DNA of 64,000 bases. Source: CAZRHR01 sp964578885. Its GTDB lineage: Bacteria; Bacteroidota; Bacteroidia; CAIKAF01. The first letter of the stretch is position 1; the number at the start of each line of letters is the position of its first letter. The stretch is taken from assembly GCA_964578885.1 (NCBI GenBank), contig CAZOEO010000008.1, forward strand, positions 1 to 64,000, read 5' to 3'. The notes beneath the pieces are model-generated. The model made no database searches and was not told the origin of the DNA. It worked only from the letters and a program-made list of their open reading frames with translations. Positions 16,767 to 25,289 of the stretch are shown one piece after another. The position numbers and the translations under genes were made by a program.

Positions 16767-18194
16767 TTATGGCAGATTGGATTTTACGAGCAATTTAGGC
16801 TCCAGGTAATCCACCATCGCATATCGTACTCCTTCACGCCCCATGCCGCTATCCTTTACTCCGCCATAGGGCATCTGGTCTACCCGAAATCCGGGAATGT
16901 CGTTGTGTATAATTCCTCCAGCTTCAATTTCGGAAAAGGCTTGGTTCAACAGGGAAATACGGTCGGTGAATACCCCTGCCTGCAAGCCAAACCTTCCAGC
17001 ATTGATGGCGTTGAACGCATGTTGGGGTTCGTCGTAACCATGAATGCACACCACAGGACCAAATAGTTCTTCCGCGTTAACCCGCATGTTTTCATGGGTT
17101 TGCGTGAGAATCGCCGGCATCATCCGGGATCCGGATTGCACTAAATCGCCATGCAATTTGGCCCCTAGATCGAGGGCTTCCTGAACCCAGGTTTTTACCC
17201 GTAAAGCCTGTTGGGCATTGATCATGGCAGAGAAACGAATGTCCGGATCTACCGGCGATCCGTATTTCCAGTGTGGGATTTGCGCAGCCAGTGCATCCGC
17301 CAACCATTTTACCTTGTGGTGGGGTACATAGATTCGCTGCGTGTGGATACAAACTTGACCCTGATAAGCAAAGCTACCTTCTGCCAGTCGGTCGATGATC
17401 TGATCCATTTCAAATTCCGGCGCAATCCATACTGCGGCGTTTCCGCCTAATTCCAAAATGGTTTTCTTTTTACCGGCCGCCTTTTTTAAAGCCCAGCCCA
17501 CTTCGTCGCTTCCAGTAAAACTTAAAATATGTGCTCTGGGATCTTCCACCAGCATTTGACCAAGGGCGCGGTCACAAGGTAAGATGGAAACCGCTCCTTT
17601 GGGTAAAATATTGGATGTACTTAGTTTTTGCGCAATCCACAACATGGATAAAGGCGTGGCGCTGGCTGGTTTTAAGATGATGGGACATCCCGCTGCAATG
17701 GCCGGTGCTAGTTTGTGCAAAGCTAGGTTCAGTGGAAAATTAAAAGGTGCAATACCAATGACAATGCCTGCTGGAACATGTTTCAACCAGCCTTCTTTTT
17801 GAAAGCCAGCTGGAGTGCGGTCTAAAGACAAAAAATCGCCAGGCCATCTTAGCGCTTCTTCTGCCGCAATTTCTATGGTCTGAATGCCTCTTTCTACTTC
17901 TGCAAGTGCATATTTCCAAGGCTTGGCGGCTTCCATGGCCACGATATGTGCAAGGGCCGTTTTTTCCTTTTTAACCGATTCCGCCAGCTGTTTTAAAATA
18001 AATGACCGTTCTGCCGAGGGCATGGCAGCCATTTCCTTTCTAGCCGATACTGCCAGAGATAAGGCTTTTTCGATATGTCTTTGGTCGGCAAAACCTGCCT
18101 TTCCAACCAAAGATTGGTCGAAGGGAGAGGAAATATCTGCTACATAGGCAGGTTTCACCCACTCGCCTCCTAAGAATAGATCATATTTTTCCAT
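16767..18194 (-). CDS. NAD(P)-dependent aldehyde dehydrogenase
   Basis: A 475-residue enzyme oxidising an aldehyde to the acid. Seen: the nucleotide-binding segment GIAPFNFPLNLALHKLAPAIAAGCPIILKPA (about 145-175), the FTGSDEVG motif, the general-base glutamate in LELGGNAAVW (about 243), the catalytic cysteine in AYQGQVCIHTQRIYV (about 282), and the ELFGPVVCI block. The sequence is nearest in style to lactaldehyde/glyceraldehyde-3-phosphate (GapN-like) or succinate-semialdehyde dehydrogenases; the exact substrate is open. The start overlaps the end of the upstream hypothetical gene by 14 bases, so they are co-transcribed. Confidence 0.94.
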   Translation of the reverse strand: MEKYDLFLGGEWVKPAYVADISSPFDQSLVGKAGFADQRHIEKALSLAVSARKEMAAMPSAERSFILKQLAESVKKEKTALAHIVAMEAAKPWKYALAEVERGIQTIEIAAEEALRWPGDFLSLDRTPAGFQKEGWLKHVPAGIVIGIAPFNFPLNLALHKLAPAIAAGCPIILKPASATPLSMLWIAQKLSTSNILPKGAVSILPCDRALGQMLVEDPRAHILSFTGSDEVGWALKKAAGKKKTILELGGNAAVWIAPEFEMDQIIDRLAEGSFAYQGQVCIHTQRIYVPHHKVKWLADALAAQIPHWKYGSPVDPDIRFSAMINAQQALRVKTWVQEALDLGAKLHGDLVQSGSRMMPAILTQTHENMRVNAEELFGPVVCIHGYDEPQHAFNAINAGRFGLQAGVFTDRISLLNQAFSEIEAGGIIHNDIPGFRVDQMPYGGVKDSGMGREGVRYAMVDYLEPKLLVKSNLP

Positions 18195-19089
18195 CGGTAA
18201 ACCAGGCTAAGTCATTGATATTTTTCGCTTCCATTCTCCATTTTTCTGCAAGTTCAACCTCACCGGCTTTTTGGGCCAGTATTGCTTTGAACCATATCGC
18301 GCCTTCAGGCAAAAAGGAATGATGTGCCATCTGATTCCACCAAAAGGTAGCAGAAGGACTATCTCCAACTGAATCAAGGGTGTAGGCAAGAATGAGGGCC
18401 AGTTCCGGTCCAATTGGAAATGGAAACGCGCTTTGTTGCCAAAGGTCCAGGGCCTGCTGTGGATGGCCTAAACGCGTTAAACAGCCCATATGAACGGCCA
18501 GTTGCAGAGATGGGGCGGGAAAATGAGGCGGAAGATCAGCCATGTCTAACAACGCCTTTTCAAGATGTCCTTTTAACATTTTGAACCAAGCACTATGTGT
18601 TTTTAAAACAGCAGCTTCCGGAAATTGTGCGCTTGCGAGACGGATTTGATCTTCGGCCTGGGCATACATTCTGGCTTGTCTGAATTTCCTGAATTCCAAA
18701 AAATGTGCGCCGGCCAACCGGGCTCGTTCTTCTGTATTTCTCTGAGCCGGATGAAGTTGGGTTAGTATTTTCCGTAGCTGGGTGTGGTGAACATCTTCCG
18801 GCAAAGGCCATTCTGCTGCTTCCGCCCGGATGATGGCCATTTCCCAATCGATAAAATGCGGCGATGCAGCCAATGGGGCGCCGGATTCATGCGGTAAAAA
18901 GGCCGCCAGTTCGGAGGGAAGGGGATAGGGTGGAAGGGGAAAATGGCGGGGAACTTCCCAGAAAACAGCTTTCAACCAATGTTTTTTTTCCTCTGATGTG
19001 GCCATGGCATGGGTTTTTCCAAAATCGATACAACCCCGTAAATATGCCTGAAACGCTTGTTCTGAATCCAAATATCCTGCAAAACCCAT
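18181..19089 (-). CDS. Hypothetical alpha-helical (TPR-like) protein
   Basis: A 302-residue, mostly helical protein with no signal peptide. From about residue 115 the pattern of paired helices (ARLAGAHFLEFRKFRQARMYAQAEDQIRLA, HSAWFKMLKGHLEKALLDMADLP, ELALILAYTLDSVGDSPSATFWWNQ) resembles degenerate tetratricopeptide repeats, used for protein binding. The N-terminal part (about 1-100) is unrecognised. It is upstream of and overlaps the aldehyde dehydrogenase gene. Confidence 0.75.
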   Translation of the reverse strand: MGFAGYLDSEQAFQAYLRGCIDFGKTHAMATSEEKKHWLKAVFWEVPRHFPLPPYPLPSELAAFLPHESGAPLAASPHFIDWEMAIIRAEAAEWPLPEDVHHTQLRKILTQLHPAQRNTEERARLAGAHFLEFRKFRQARMYAQAEDQIRLASAQFPEAAVLKTHSAWFKMLKGHLEKALLDMADLPPHFPAPSLQLAVHMGCLTRLGHPQQALDLWQQSAFPFPIGPELALILAYTLDSVGDSPSATFWWNQMAHHSFLPEGAIWFKAILAQKAGEVELAEKWRMEAKNINDLAWFTDGKI

Positions 19090-19093
19090 ACAA

Positions 19094-19101
19094 CAAAGAT
19101 A
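19094..19101 (-). promoter_or_regulatory. -7 promoter element for the TPR-like/ALDH operon
   Basis: TATCTTTG on the minus strand, 4 bases before the ATG codon at 19089. Confidence 0.45.
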
Positions 19102-19170
19102 AGGGTATTGCCCTTTTTGGCATCAGCACTTTATGGTTTAAAATACACGTAAAAATATTATCTTAACTGC

Positions 19171-19926
19171 ATGAAACAGTGGTATTGGATTGGACTCGTT
19201 GGGTTCAGTTTGTTATGGGGCTGCAGCACCTCCGAGAATAGCAGACTTTTGATTCAGTTTCAGGTGGTCGCGGCAGATGAAACCGTTGGGTTGAATAAGC
19301 CTTTTACCATTCAGGGACGCACATGGATCATTTCCCGTCTTCAATGGTATTTGGCGCAGCCAACGGTCACCACGACGGAAGACACGTTGCTTCTTTCTCC
19401 CGATTGTCATTTGTTTAATATGGAAACCCCCAGTGTCTTATGGGATTTAACGCTACCACCCGGCGCGTACACTGGATTTCAAATGGGACTTGGCGTAGAT
19501 GCCGCCCGAAATGACTCTTCTGGTCTGGCTGCCATACCGGCGTGGCAATATCCGGCGGAACATCCTTTGTCTCCGGCGGCCGACATGTATTGGTCATGGA
19601 ATCCCGGTTATATTTTTCTGAAAATAGAAGGCCGGGTAGATGTCAATAACAACGGAGACCTGGCAGAAGCTGGTGAAACGTTTTCCATTCATCCCGGATT
19701 AAATCCATGTTATCGAAGCTGGGAAACGCCCTTTTTCTTTTCTGTAGAAGCGGGTGAAGAACAAGTGATGACAACAAGGTTGATATTGGATAGTTTGTTG
19801 CAAGATTGGCCGCTTACGCCTGAATGGCTGAATGTGCATCCGATGAATTTACAGTCCGATGCATTGCCCAGGGCGGAACTTATGATGAATCGATTTCAGC
19901 ATGCCCTGGTTCGCGTGGCTCCTTAG
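19171..19926 (+). CDS. MbnP-family lipoprotein
   Basis: A 251-residue lipoprotein: signal peptide ending SLLWGC gives a lipid-anchored cysteine at about 18. The body matches the MbnP family: GRTWIISRLQWYLAQP, FQMGLGVDAARN, the diagnostic HPLSPAADMYWSWNPGYIFLKIEGR (about 130-155), and a C-terminal NVHPMN segment. In methanotrophs MbnP is a copper-binding partner of the di-haem enzyme MbnH, which oxidises a tryptophan in MbnP to kynurenine; the YWSWNPGY segment here is tryptophan rich, though I cannot say which residue would be modified. The next gene is an MbnH-like di-haem enzyme overlapping by 26 bases, which strongly supports the pairing. Likely periplasmic side of the outer membrane, involved in copper handling. 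Confidence 0.88.
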   Translation: MKQWYWIGLVGFSLLWGCSTSENSRLLIQFQVVAADETVGLNKPFTIQGRTWIISRLQWYLAQPTVTTTEDTLLLSPDCHLFNMETPSVLWDLTLPPGAYTGFQMGLGVDAARNDSSGLAAIPAWQYPAEHPLSPAADMYWSWNPGYIFLKIEGRVDVNNNGDLAEAGETFSIHPGLNPCYRSWETPFFFSVEAGEEQVMTTRLILDSLLQDWPLTPEWLNVHPMNLQSDALPRAELMMNRFQHALVRVAP

Positions 19927-20758
19927 TTTCAGTTGTTTTCTGGCTGGCTGCGATGCCACCATGGACATGGAGAGGAAGGAAGCCGGAAAAATCATGTTAG
20001 GGAAAAAATTGTTTTTTGAGCCCCTGCTTTCTTTGCAGGGTAATACGTCCTGCGCCACTTGCCATAGACCGGAAAATGGTTTTGCCGAACCTGTGAAAAC
20101 GCGTTCCGTTGGTTTTGGAATTTACCGCAATACGCCTGGCCTCTGGGCGGTGGGTCAGCGGAAAAAATTACATTGGGATGGTGGTGTGCCAGATTTGGAA
20201 TCTCAGGCGGTTGGGCCTTTACAATCCATGGATGAACTCGGTTTAAACTTAAAGATGGGCGTGGTAAGACTCAAAGAAGACCGTTTTTATCAAGACGCAT
20301 TTCAATTCGTTTTTGGAGAAGAACCCGATGTTTCCTTTTTGGTGCAGGCCCTGGCTGCTTTTCAGCGGAGTTTAGATCCGCTTTTACATGTTTCTGAAGA
20401 AATTATTCATTCAAAAAACGCACATTTTACATTGTTTATGAAAGTTGGATGCGGACATTGTCATACGCCTCCCTATTTTATGAAAGATGATTTTGTGAAA
20501 TGGCAGACAGATACGCTGGACCCGGGAAGAGGACGAATTACCGGTTTTCCCGATGACATGGGAAAATTCAGAATTCCTTCACTCTGGGCGGTCGGGCTCA
20601 CTTCGCCTTATTTTCATGATGGTCGGCATGCCTCATTAAAAGACGCGATTTTAGGACATGGTGTGAAAATGCAGACACTTTCCCTGAGTCAAACGGATAG
20701 CTTGGTGTGGTTTTTAAAAAGTTTGACTCCGGCCATTTTCCCTACCACTCATTTTTAA
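19901..20758 (+). CDS. Di-haem cytochrome c peroxidase, MbnH/MauG-like
   Basis: A 285-residue di-haem protein with a lipoprotein-type signal (LSFSCFLAGC, lipid Cys at about 17). Haem sites are CATCH (about 50) and CGHCH (about 186). Family blocks include GKKLFFEPLLSLQGNTSCATC, LHWDGGVPDLESQAVGPLQS, and FRIPSLWAVGLTSPYFHDGRHASL near the end. The length is shorter than classic CcpA and like MbnH. Proposed job: forming a high-valent di-haem state that modifies the co-encoded MbnP protein (established for methanotroph MbnH; inferred here). The ATG at 19901 lies inside the mbnP-like gene, so the two are translated together. Confidence 0.88.
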   Translation: MPWFAWLLSFSCFLAGCDATMDMERKEAGKIMLGKKLFFEPLLSLQGNTSCATCHRPENGFAEPVKTRSVGFGIYRNTPGLWAVGQRKKLHWDGGVPDLESQAVGPLQSMDELGLNLKMGVVRLKEDRFYQDAFQFVFGEEPDVSFLVQALAAFQRSLDPLLHVSEEIIHSKNAHFTLFMKVGCGHCHTPPYFMKDDFVKWQTDTLDPGRGRITGFPDDMGKFRIPSLWAVGLTSPYFHDGRHASLKDAILGHGVKMQTLSLSQTDSLVWFLKSLTPAIFPTTHF

Positions 20759-20843
20759 ATTTTTTACCCACTTGTAAGGAAGGATTGGAAGATTTCTACC
20801 AAGTCTTAGCTATTCATTTTTTGAAAGGAAAACAACTTTGTCA

Positions 20844-21032
20844 CTAATTGCTTCTATCCCAAAGATTGAGACAGTATGTAGTGAAATTGAGAATCAAAAG
20901 TCTCTGCACCGGATTGGAAATGGCATTCCATTGGTCTTCAGTGAATCTTGGAATCAGCACGTCTTTGAAGGTATCTTGCACATCTCAAATGGAGCTGGGA
21001 TGCGGTGCTGCACCATTGTAGTTAGTGCTTAT
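20844..21032 (-). pseudogene. Decayed fragment of a surface/tail-fibre-like protein
   Basis: Read on the minus strand, the frame gives NGAAPHPSSI-stop-DVQDTFKDVLIPRFTEDQW then NAISNPVQRLLILN and a stop. This clearly resembles the LDV..TTKGVLIPRMT..QR.AI..P..GLLIYN module found at the N-terminus of Bacteroidota extracellular proteins, but with a TGA in place of the Leu codon and no start or downstream frame. The arginine and glycine positions are also degraded. The remaining sequence of the 369-base gap (20759-21127) shows nothing else. Confidence 0.65.
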
Positions 21033-21127
21033 TCACCGACCAGGAGTGGCATTGAGCAGGAAGACCAATCCCATGATTCAAACAATGCTTTTCATTTTTT
21101 TAAATGATGATATTAAACATAGTTCGT

Positions 21128-21763
21128 TTATTCATTGAACGAAAGTTCTGGAAATGCAAGTTTATCGACTCGTTTTGGGGTTAAAAGGGATGGATTCGCT
21201 TGCGGTTGTTTACCTTGTATCCATTGTTTCGCTCCCTCAAAATCAAGGATATATGGCATTCTAAGTCCATGATTATGAATTTTTTTCATGCAGCCTTCTG
21301 CGGGAAGGGTCAACAGTGAAAAACCAAAGCATGGCCATCTTGGGTGGGGAGATTGTAGAATGGCCGCCAAAAAGAACAAGGAGGCGTTTTCTTGCTCCAA
21401 CAAATATGAGGCTTTCTTTTTTCCTTTGGCATCCAACCATTGCCATTCGTAAAATCCATATACGGGTAAAACTCCTCGGTGGCGCCATGCCTCCTTAAAA
21501 GCAGGTTTTTCATGTACGGTTTCGATGCGGGCATTTAAGGTTTGCATCCGGAAATCGCGTTGAGGAGACCAGGATGGCCAAATTCCCCAGGACATGGTGC
21601 GTATGATTCCTTTTCCGTTTGGTTCATGCCAAATGGGTAGAAAGGGATGTTGAAAACCGGAAATCTGCTCACGGGGACCAAACTGCGCTGAATCCAGAAG
21701 TGCTACGTCAATAGATTCGGCGATTTGGTGGGCCGGATGGTGAATTTTCACATGATAACACAT
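21128..21763 (-). CDS. SRAP/HMCES-family abasic-site protein (YedK)
   Basis: A 211-residue protein of the SOS-response-associated peptidase family, which crosslinks to abasic sites in single-stranded DNA. The catalytic Cys2 follows the initiator Met (MCYHVK), so the start at 21763 is firm even though the frame is open 21 codons further. Other conserved positions: TLNARIETV (DNA-binding Asn), GFYEWQW (active-site Glu), and IHNHGLRMPYIL (active-site His). It begins 4 bases after the MATE gene's stop, so both are probably on one transcript. No LexA box was identified. Confidence 0.93.
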   Translation of the reverse strand: MCYHVKIHHPAHQIAESIDVALLDSAQFGPREQISGFQHPFLPIWHEPNGKGIIRTMSWGIWPSWSPQRDFRMQTLNARIETVHEKPAFKEAWRHRGVLPVYGFYEWQWLDAKGKKKASYLLEQENASLFFLAAILQSPHPRWPCFGFSLLTLPAEGCMKKIHNHGLRMPYILDFEGAKQWIQGKQPQANPSLLTPKRVDKLAFPELSFNE

Positions 21764-21767
21764 GCGC

Positions 21768-23186
21768 CTATAGTTGAATGGTTTTCCAGCGTCCTTTTTT
21801 AAAAAGGTACCAGGAACAAATGCCATGCGCCGAATGGCAGATTAAAATGGCAAAAAGAACTCCGTTGAATCCTAGTTTCATATAAACAGCCAGCCACCAC
21901 GCCAGGGGGATTTGAAGGAGCCACATGAGTAAAAGATTGAGTACGCTTGGGCTTTTCGTGTCTCCGGCCCCATTGAGGGCCTGAACCATCACCATCCCTA
22001 AACCAAAAAACACGTAACCGGCCGCAATCCATCGTAATCCTTCTCCTGCGAGCGACTGCACTTCAGGTTCATCCGTAAACCAGCCTGTAATGACCGGCCC
22101 GCCAAAAAAATAAATAAGGCTGACGATGCCCAGAAAAACCATCGTGTATAGGGTGGTGAGTTGTACGCTTTTGATGGCTCTTTTCAATTTTCCAGCACCT
22201 ACATGTTGACCTACCATGGTAGCTGCCGCGGCGGATAAACCCCATGCCGGCATTAATGTAAACATCAGCGTCCGCATCAAAATGGTAAAAGCAGCTAACG
22301 GGACACTTCCAAAAATGGCCATGATCCGGGTGAGGGCCATCCATGACGCCGATTCAATCAGAAATTGCGCCATTCCGCCAAATGAAAGTGCCAAAATCTG
22401 GTACATGCTTCGCACTGAAATCTTGACTTTTTCGCGCTGGGCCGGAAAGAAATCTTTGTTGCCGTACAAAGCCCACCATTGGTAACAAACACCGACAGAC
22501 CTTCCGGTGGTGGTGGCGATGGCGGCTCCTGTGAGTCCCCACCCATCCCAATCTCCAAGACCGAAAATGAAGAGTGGATCCAGTACGAGATTGAGTGCGT
22601 TTGAGATAATCAACGCTTTCATGGCAACTTGTGGCTTGCCGGCTCCCCTAAAGATGCCGTTTTGCATGAAAAGTAGTAAAATGGGCAAGTTGCCCGCAAA
22701 AATGATTTGGCTATAGGTGCTGCCGATGTCCAGCACTTCGGGTTCTGCGCCCATAAGACGTAACAGCGTTGGTGCTGTAAAAAATCCGATAAAGCCTAAG
22801 GGAACAGAAATAATTACGCCAGTCCAGATTAAATGAATGGCGGAGTGGCCTGCTTCCTGATATTGTTGTTCGCCCCATCTTCTGGATATCACGGCCGTAG
22901 CCGCCATAGACATTCCAATGCCGGCGGAATAAATAATCGTGAGCAGGGATTCCGTTAATCCAACCGTGGTCAACGCATATTTCCCCAGTTTCCCTACAAA
23001 AAAAATATCTACGACAGCGAACAACGATTCCATCATCATTTCCACAATCATGGGCAGGGCAAGGTATCCGATGCCCAGTTTGATTGGCATACGGGTTACT
23101 TCAAGGTTATCCCCAGTCCACAGCGCCTCTCGGATATGCCAAAGCCATTGTTTGAAGACATTCCGATTTTTCATTTTTCTTTTCAT
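21768..23186 (-). CDS. MATE family efflux transporter
   Basis: A 472-residue membrane protein with 12 hydrophobic segments arranged as two six-helix halves. Hallmarks: ALPMIVEMMMESLFAVVDIFFVGKLG near residue 45, NGIFRGAGKPQVAMKALIISNALNLVLDPLFIFGLG (about 175-210) and, in the second half, MVMVQALNGAGDTKSPSVLNLLLMWLLQIPLAWWLA. Such pumps export cationic drugs, dyes or flavonoids in exchange for Na+ or H+. Substrate is unknown. First gene of a two-gene unit with the SRAP gene. Confidence 0.94.
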   Translation of the reverse strand: MKRKMKNRNVFKQWLWHIREALWTGDNLEVTRMPIKLGIGYLALPMIVEMMMESLFAVVDIFFVGKLGKYALTTVGLTESLLTIIYSAGIGMSMAATAVISRRWGEQQYQEAGHSAIHLIWTGVIISVPLGFIGFFTAPTLLRLMGAEPEVLDIGSTYSQIIFAGNLPILLLFMQNGIFRGAGKPQVAMKALIISNALNLVLDPLFIFGLGDWDGWGLTGAAIATTTGRSVGVCYQWWALYGNKDFFPAQREKVKISVRSMYQILALSFGGMAQFLIESASWMALTRIMAIFGSVPLAAFTILMRTLMFTLMPAWGLSAAAATMVGQHVGAGKLKRAIKSVQLTTLYTMVFLGIVSLIYFFGGPVITGWFTDEPEVQSLAGEGLRWIAAGYVFFGLGMVMVQALNGAGDTKSPSVLNLLLMWLLQIPLAWWLAVYMKLGFNGVLFAILICHSAHGICSWYLFKKGRWKTIQL

Positions 23187-23195
23187 GGTTCACCG

Positions 23196-23203
23196 CAAAG
23201 ATA
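23196..23203 (-). promoter_or_regulatory. -7 promoter element for MATE/SRAP
   Basis: TATCTTTG on the minus strand, 9 bases before the ATG codon at 23186. No matching TTG at the right spacing. Confidence 0.45.
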
Positions 23204-23325
23204 CTTTGAAGGATGTTGTAGCTGGTTTTGATCTTGAGTTAAATGAAACGAATAACGGGTAGTTGATTTATCTTTTGTGTTTGTTTTATTGAATGAAGAT
23301 GAAGGTGATTTTGAGATATGAATAC

Positions 23326-23460
23326 TTATTCACAAGTTATTCACAATGTTTTGAACACGATGGCGCAGAAATTATGGTCTTTTATTAAAATGCTGAATAT
23401 TAAATAGATGAAATGAATATGAAGATAAGGTAATTAAGGCTATTAGCCGTCATTATCAAT
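23326..23460. other. oriC: Candidate replication origin (DnaA boxes plus AT-rich stretch)
   Basis: Within the 420-base gap between the MATE gene and parA stand two TTATTCACA boxes, at 23326-23334 and 23337-23345. They fit the relaxed DnaA consensus TTWTNCACA, point the same way and are 11 bp (one helical turn) apart. They are followed by an AT-rich segment to about 23460. A further near-match, TTATCCCCA, lies at 23107. Origin regions next to parAB are common in bacteria. Only two good boxes are visible, so this is a candidate, not a firm call. Confidence 0.4.
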
Positions 23461-23552
23461 CTGTTTTAGGAAAATCCGTGGACTTCCTACCATTCCTTTG
23501 GCCGGGGCGGTATTGTTGAAAAAAGGAAACAGAAGAAATAACAAGGATTTTC

Positions 23553-23560
23553 TACCTTTG
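23553..23560 (+). promoter_or_regulatory. -7 promoter element for the par operon
   Basis: TACCTTTG, 46 bases before the parA ATG. A TTG at exactly 19-20 bases is missing. Confidence 0.45.
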
Positions 23561-23606
23561 GGGTGCGTCAGTTGGCTTGCCTTTAAGACCTGATGCCTGT
23601 TGCTAC

Positions 23607-24392
23607 ATGGGAAAAGTTATCTCCATTGCGAACCAAAAAGGTGGGGTTGGAAAAACCACCACAGCCATTAACCTTTCAGCAGGTTTGGCGGTGTTGGAAT
23701 ACAAAACCCTCATCATCGATGCCGATCCACAGGCCAATGCGACCAGTGGGGTAGGGTTCGACCAAAAAGAAGTGAAAACTTCGATCTATGAATGTATCCT
23801 GCGCGAGGTAGAGCCATTAGATATTATCTTACCTACCAAAACGCCTCATTTGGACATCATTCCTGCCCATATCGATCTGGTTGGCGCAGAAATTGAACTT
23901 ATTAACCAAACCAATCGGGAGCATATGATGAAATCGGTGGTCGATAAACTTCGGCCACATTATGATTTTATCATCATAGATTGCTCTCCTTCACTCGGTC
24001 TTATTACGGTAAACGCCCTGGTGGCTTCAGATTCAGTCATCGTTCCTGTACAATGCGAATATTTTGCCCTCGAAGGATTAGGCAAATTGCTTAATACCAT
24101 TCGCATTGTGCAATCTAACCTCAACCCTGCGTTGGAAATAGAAGGCATCCTGCTCACGATGTTCGATAAGCGCTTGCGTCTTTCCAATCAGGTGGTGGAA
24201 GATGTACGAACCCATTTTCAGGAAATGGTGTTCGAAACCATCATTGGTCGAAACACTACCCTCGGCGAAGCGCCAAGTTTTGGGGAAACGGTCATTATGT
24301 TTGATGCAGAATCGCGTGGCGCGCAAAACTATTTGAACCTGGCCAGAGAATTGATTCAAAAAAATCCACAGCTTAAAAAAACGGGGAAGTAA
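23607..24392 (+). CDS. parA: Chromosome partitioning ATPase ParA (Soj)
   Basis: A 261-residue deviant-Walker ATPase that moves the ParB-parS origin complex along the nucleoid. Seen: MGKVISIANQKGGVGKTTT with the signature lysine, IIDADPQANATSG, IIIDCSPSLGLITVNAL, and VPVQCEYFALEGL. The ATG at 23607 is chosen; an upstream TTG in frame (23577) would add a non-homologous leader. First gene of a five-gene operon with parB, DUF5683, dapB and a small membrane protein, an order common in Bacteroidota. Confidence 0.97.
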   Translation: MGKVISIANQKGGVGKTTTAINLSAGLAVLEYKTLIIDADPQANATSGVGFDQKEVKTSIYECILREVEPLDIILPTKTPHLDIIPAHIDLVGAEIELINQTNREHMMKSVVDKLRPHYDFIIIDCSPSLGLITVNALVASDSVIVPVQCEYFALEGLGKLLNTIRIVQSNLNPALEIEGILLTMFDKRLRLSNQVVEDVRTHFQEMVFETIIGRNTTLGEAPSFGETVIMFDAESRGAQNYLNLARELIQKNPQLKKTGK

Positions 24393-24401
24393 ATTTAGAT
24401 T

Positions 24402-25289
24402 ATGGCAATGCGAAAACATGGATTAGGTAAAGGCTTAAGTGCACTCCTCGCGGGGAAGGAAGAGACAGAAGATGGCATGGTGGGAGATGTACAGGTGGCA
24501 CCCGTCGCCGGTGGAGTGGCACTCATTCCTCTGTCGCAAATTACCACCAATCCATACCAGCCTCGTACCGAATTTGATGAACAGGCACTGGAAGATCTGG
24601 CCGATTCTATTCGGCTGCATGGCATTATTCAACCCATCACGGTTCGCTTGCTTTCTCCCGGAAAATATGAATTGATTTCCGGAGAACGCCGCTTTCGTGC
24701 TTCTCATCGTGCCGGACTAACCGAAGTCCCGGCTTACGTAAGAGCTGCCGCAGATGCCCAAGCCATGCTGGAAATGGCTTTAATCGAAAATATTCACCGC
24801 GAAGACCTCAACGCCATGGAAGTGGCTTTGTCGTATCAGCGATTAATCGATGAATGCCAACTGACGCAGGAACAGCTTTCTGAAAGGGTAGCTAAGAAAA
24901 GATCGACCATCACGAACTACCTTCGTTTGCTGCGCCTGCCCGTAGAAATTCAAAGTGGCATCATCGAAGGAAAAATTACCATGGGCCACGCTAGAGCCCT
25001 CGTGAATGCCGGTAATGATGAAGCGCAACTTCGGATTTATCGTTTAATCCTCGCCAAAGGTTTAAGTGTCCGACAAACCGAAGCCATCGTAAGTCAAGGC
25101 GAAAATACTGATACCGCTCCTCAGGAAAAAGGACGCGCTGTTTCGTATAAATTGGAAGTACCCGGACTTTCTGAAAGGATTAAAGGCACGGTTCGTGTCC
25201 AAAATGATGGAAAAGGTGGCGGTAAAATCACCATTCCATTTCTTTCGCCCAAGGAAAGAGACGCCATTATTGCTTTTTTGGACAAATGA
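24402..25289 (+). CDS. parB: Chromosome partitioning protein ParB (Spo0J)
   Basis: A 295-residue CTP-dependent clamp that loads at parS. N-terminal MRKHGLGKGLSALLAG is the ParA-stimulating arm; residues about 45-130 hold the CTPase domain with NPYQPRTEFDEQALEDLADSI, the ISGERRFRASHRAGL motif and MALIENIHREDLNAMEVA; a helix-turn-helix (LSERVAKKRSTITNYLRLLRLP) follows, then a C-terminal dimer domain ending at ISP-type IPFLSPKERDAIIAFL. Starts 9 bases after parA. I looked for a TGTTTCACGTGAAACA-like parS in the window and found no convincing copy. Confidence 0.97.
   Translation: MAMRKHGLGKGLSALLAGKEETEDGMVGDVQVAPVAGGVALIPLSQITTNPYQPRTEFDEQALEDLADSIRLHGIIQPITVRLLSPGKYELISGERRFRASHRAGLTEVPAYVRAAADAQAMLEMALIENIHREDLNAMEVALSYQRLIDECQLTQEQLSERVAKKRSTITNYLRLLRLPVEIQSGIIEGKITMGHARALVNAGNDEAQLRIYRLILAKGLSVRQTEAIVSQGENTDTAPQEKGRAVSYKLEVPGLSERIKGTVRVQNDGKGGGKITIPFLSPKERDAIIAFLDK

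Noticed and set aside
20838..21107. Plus-strand frame of 89 codons with a TTG start
   Set aside because: The minus strand carries a recognisable decayed protein module over the same bases, which explains the open frame.
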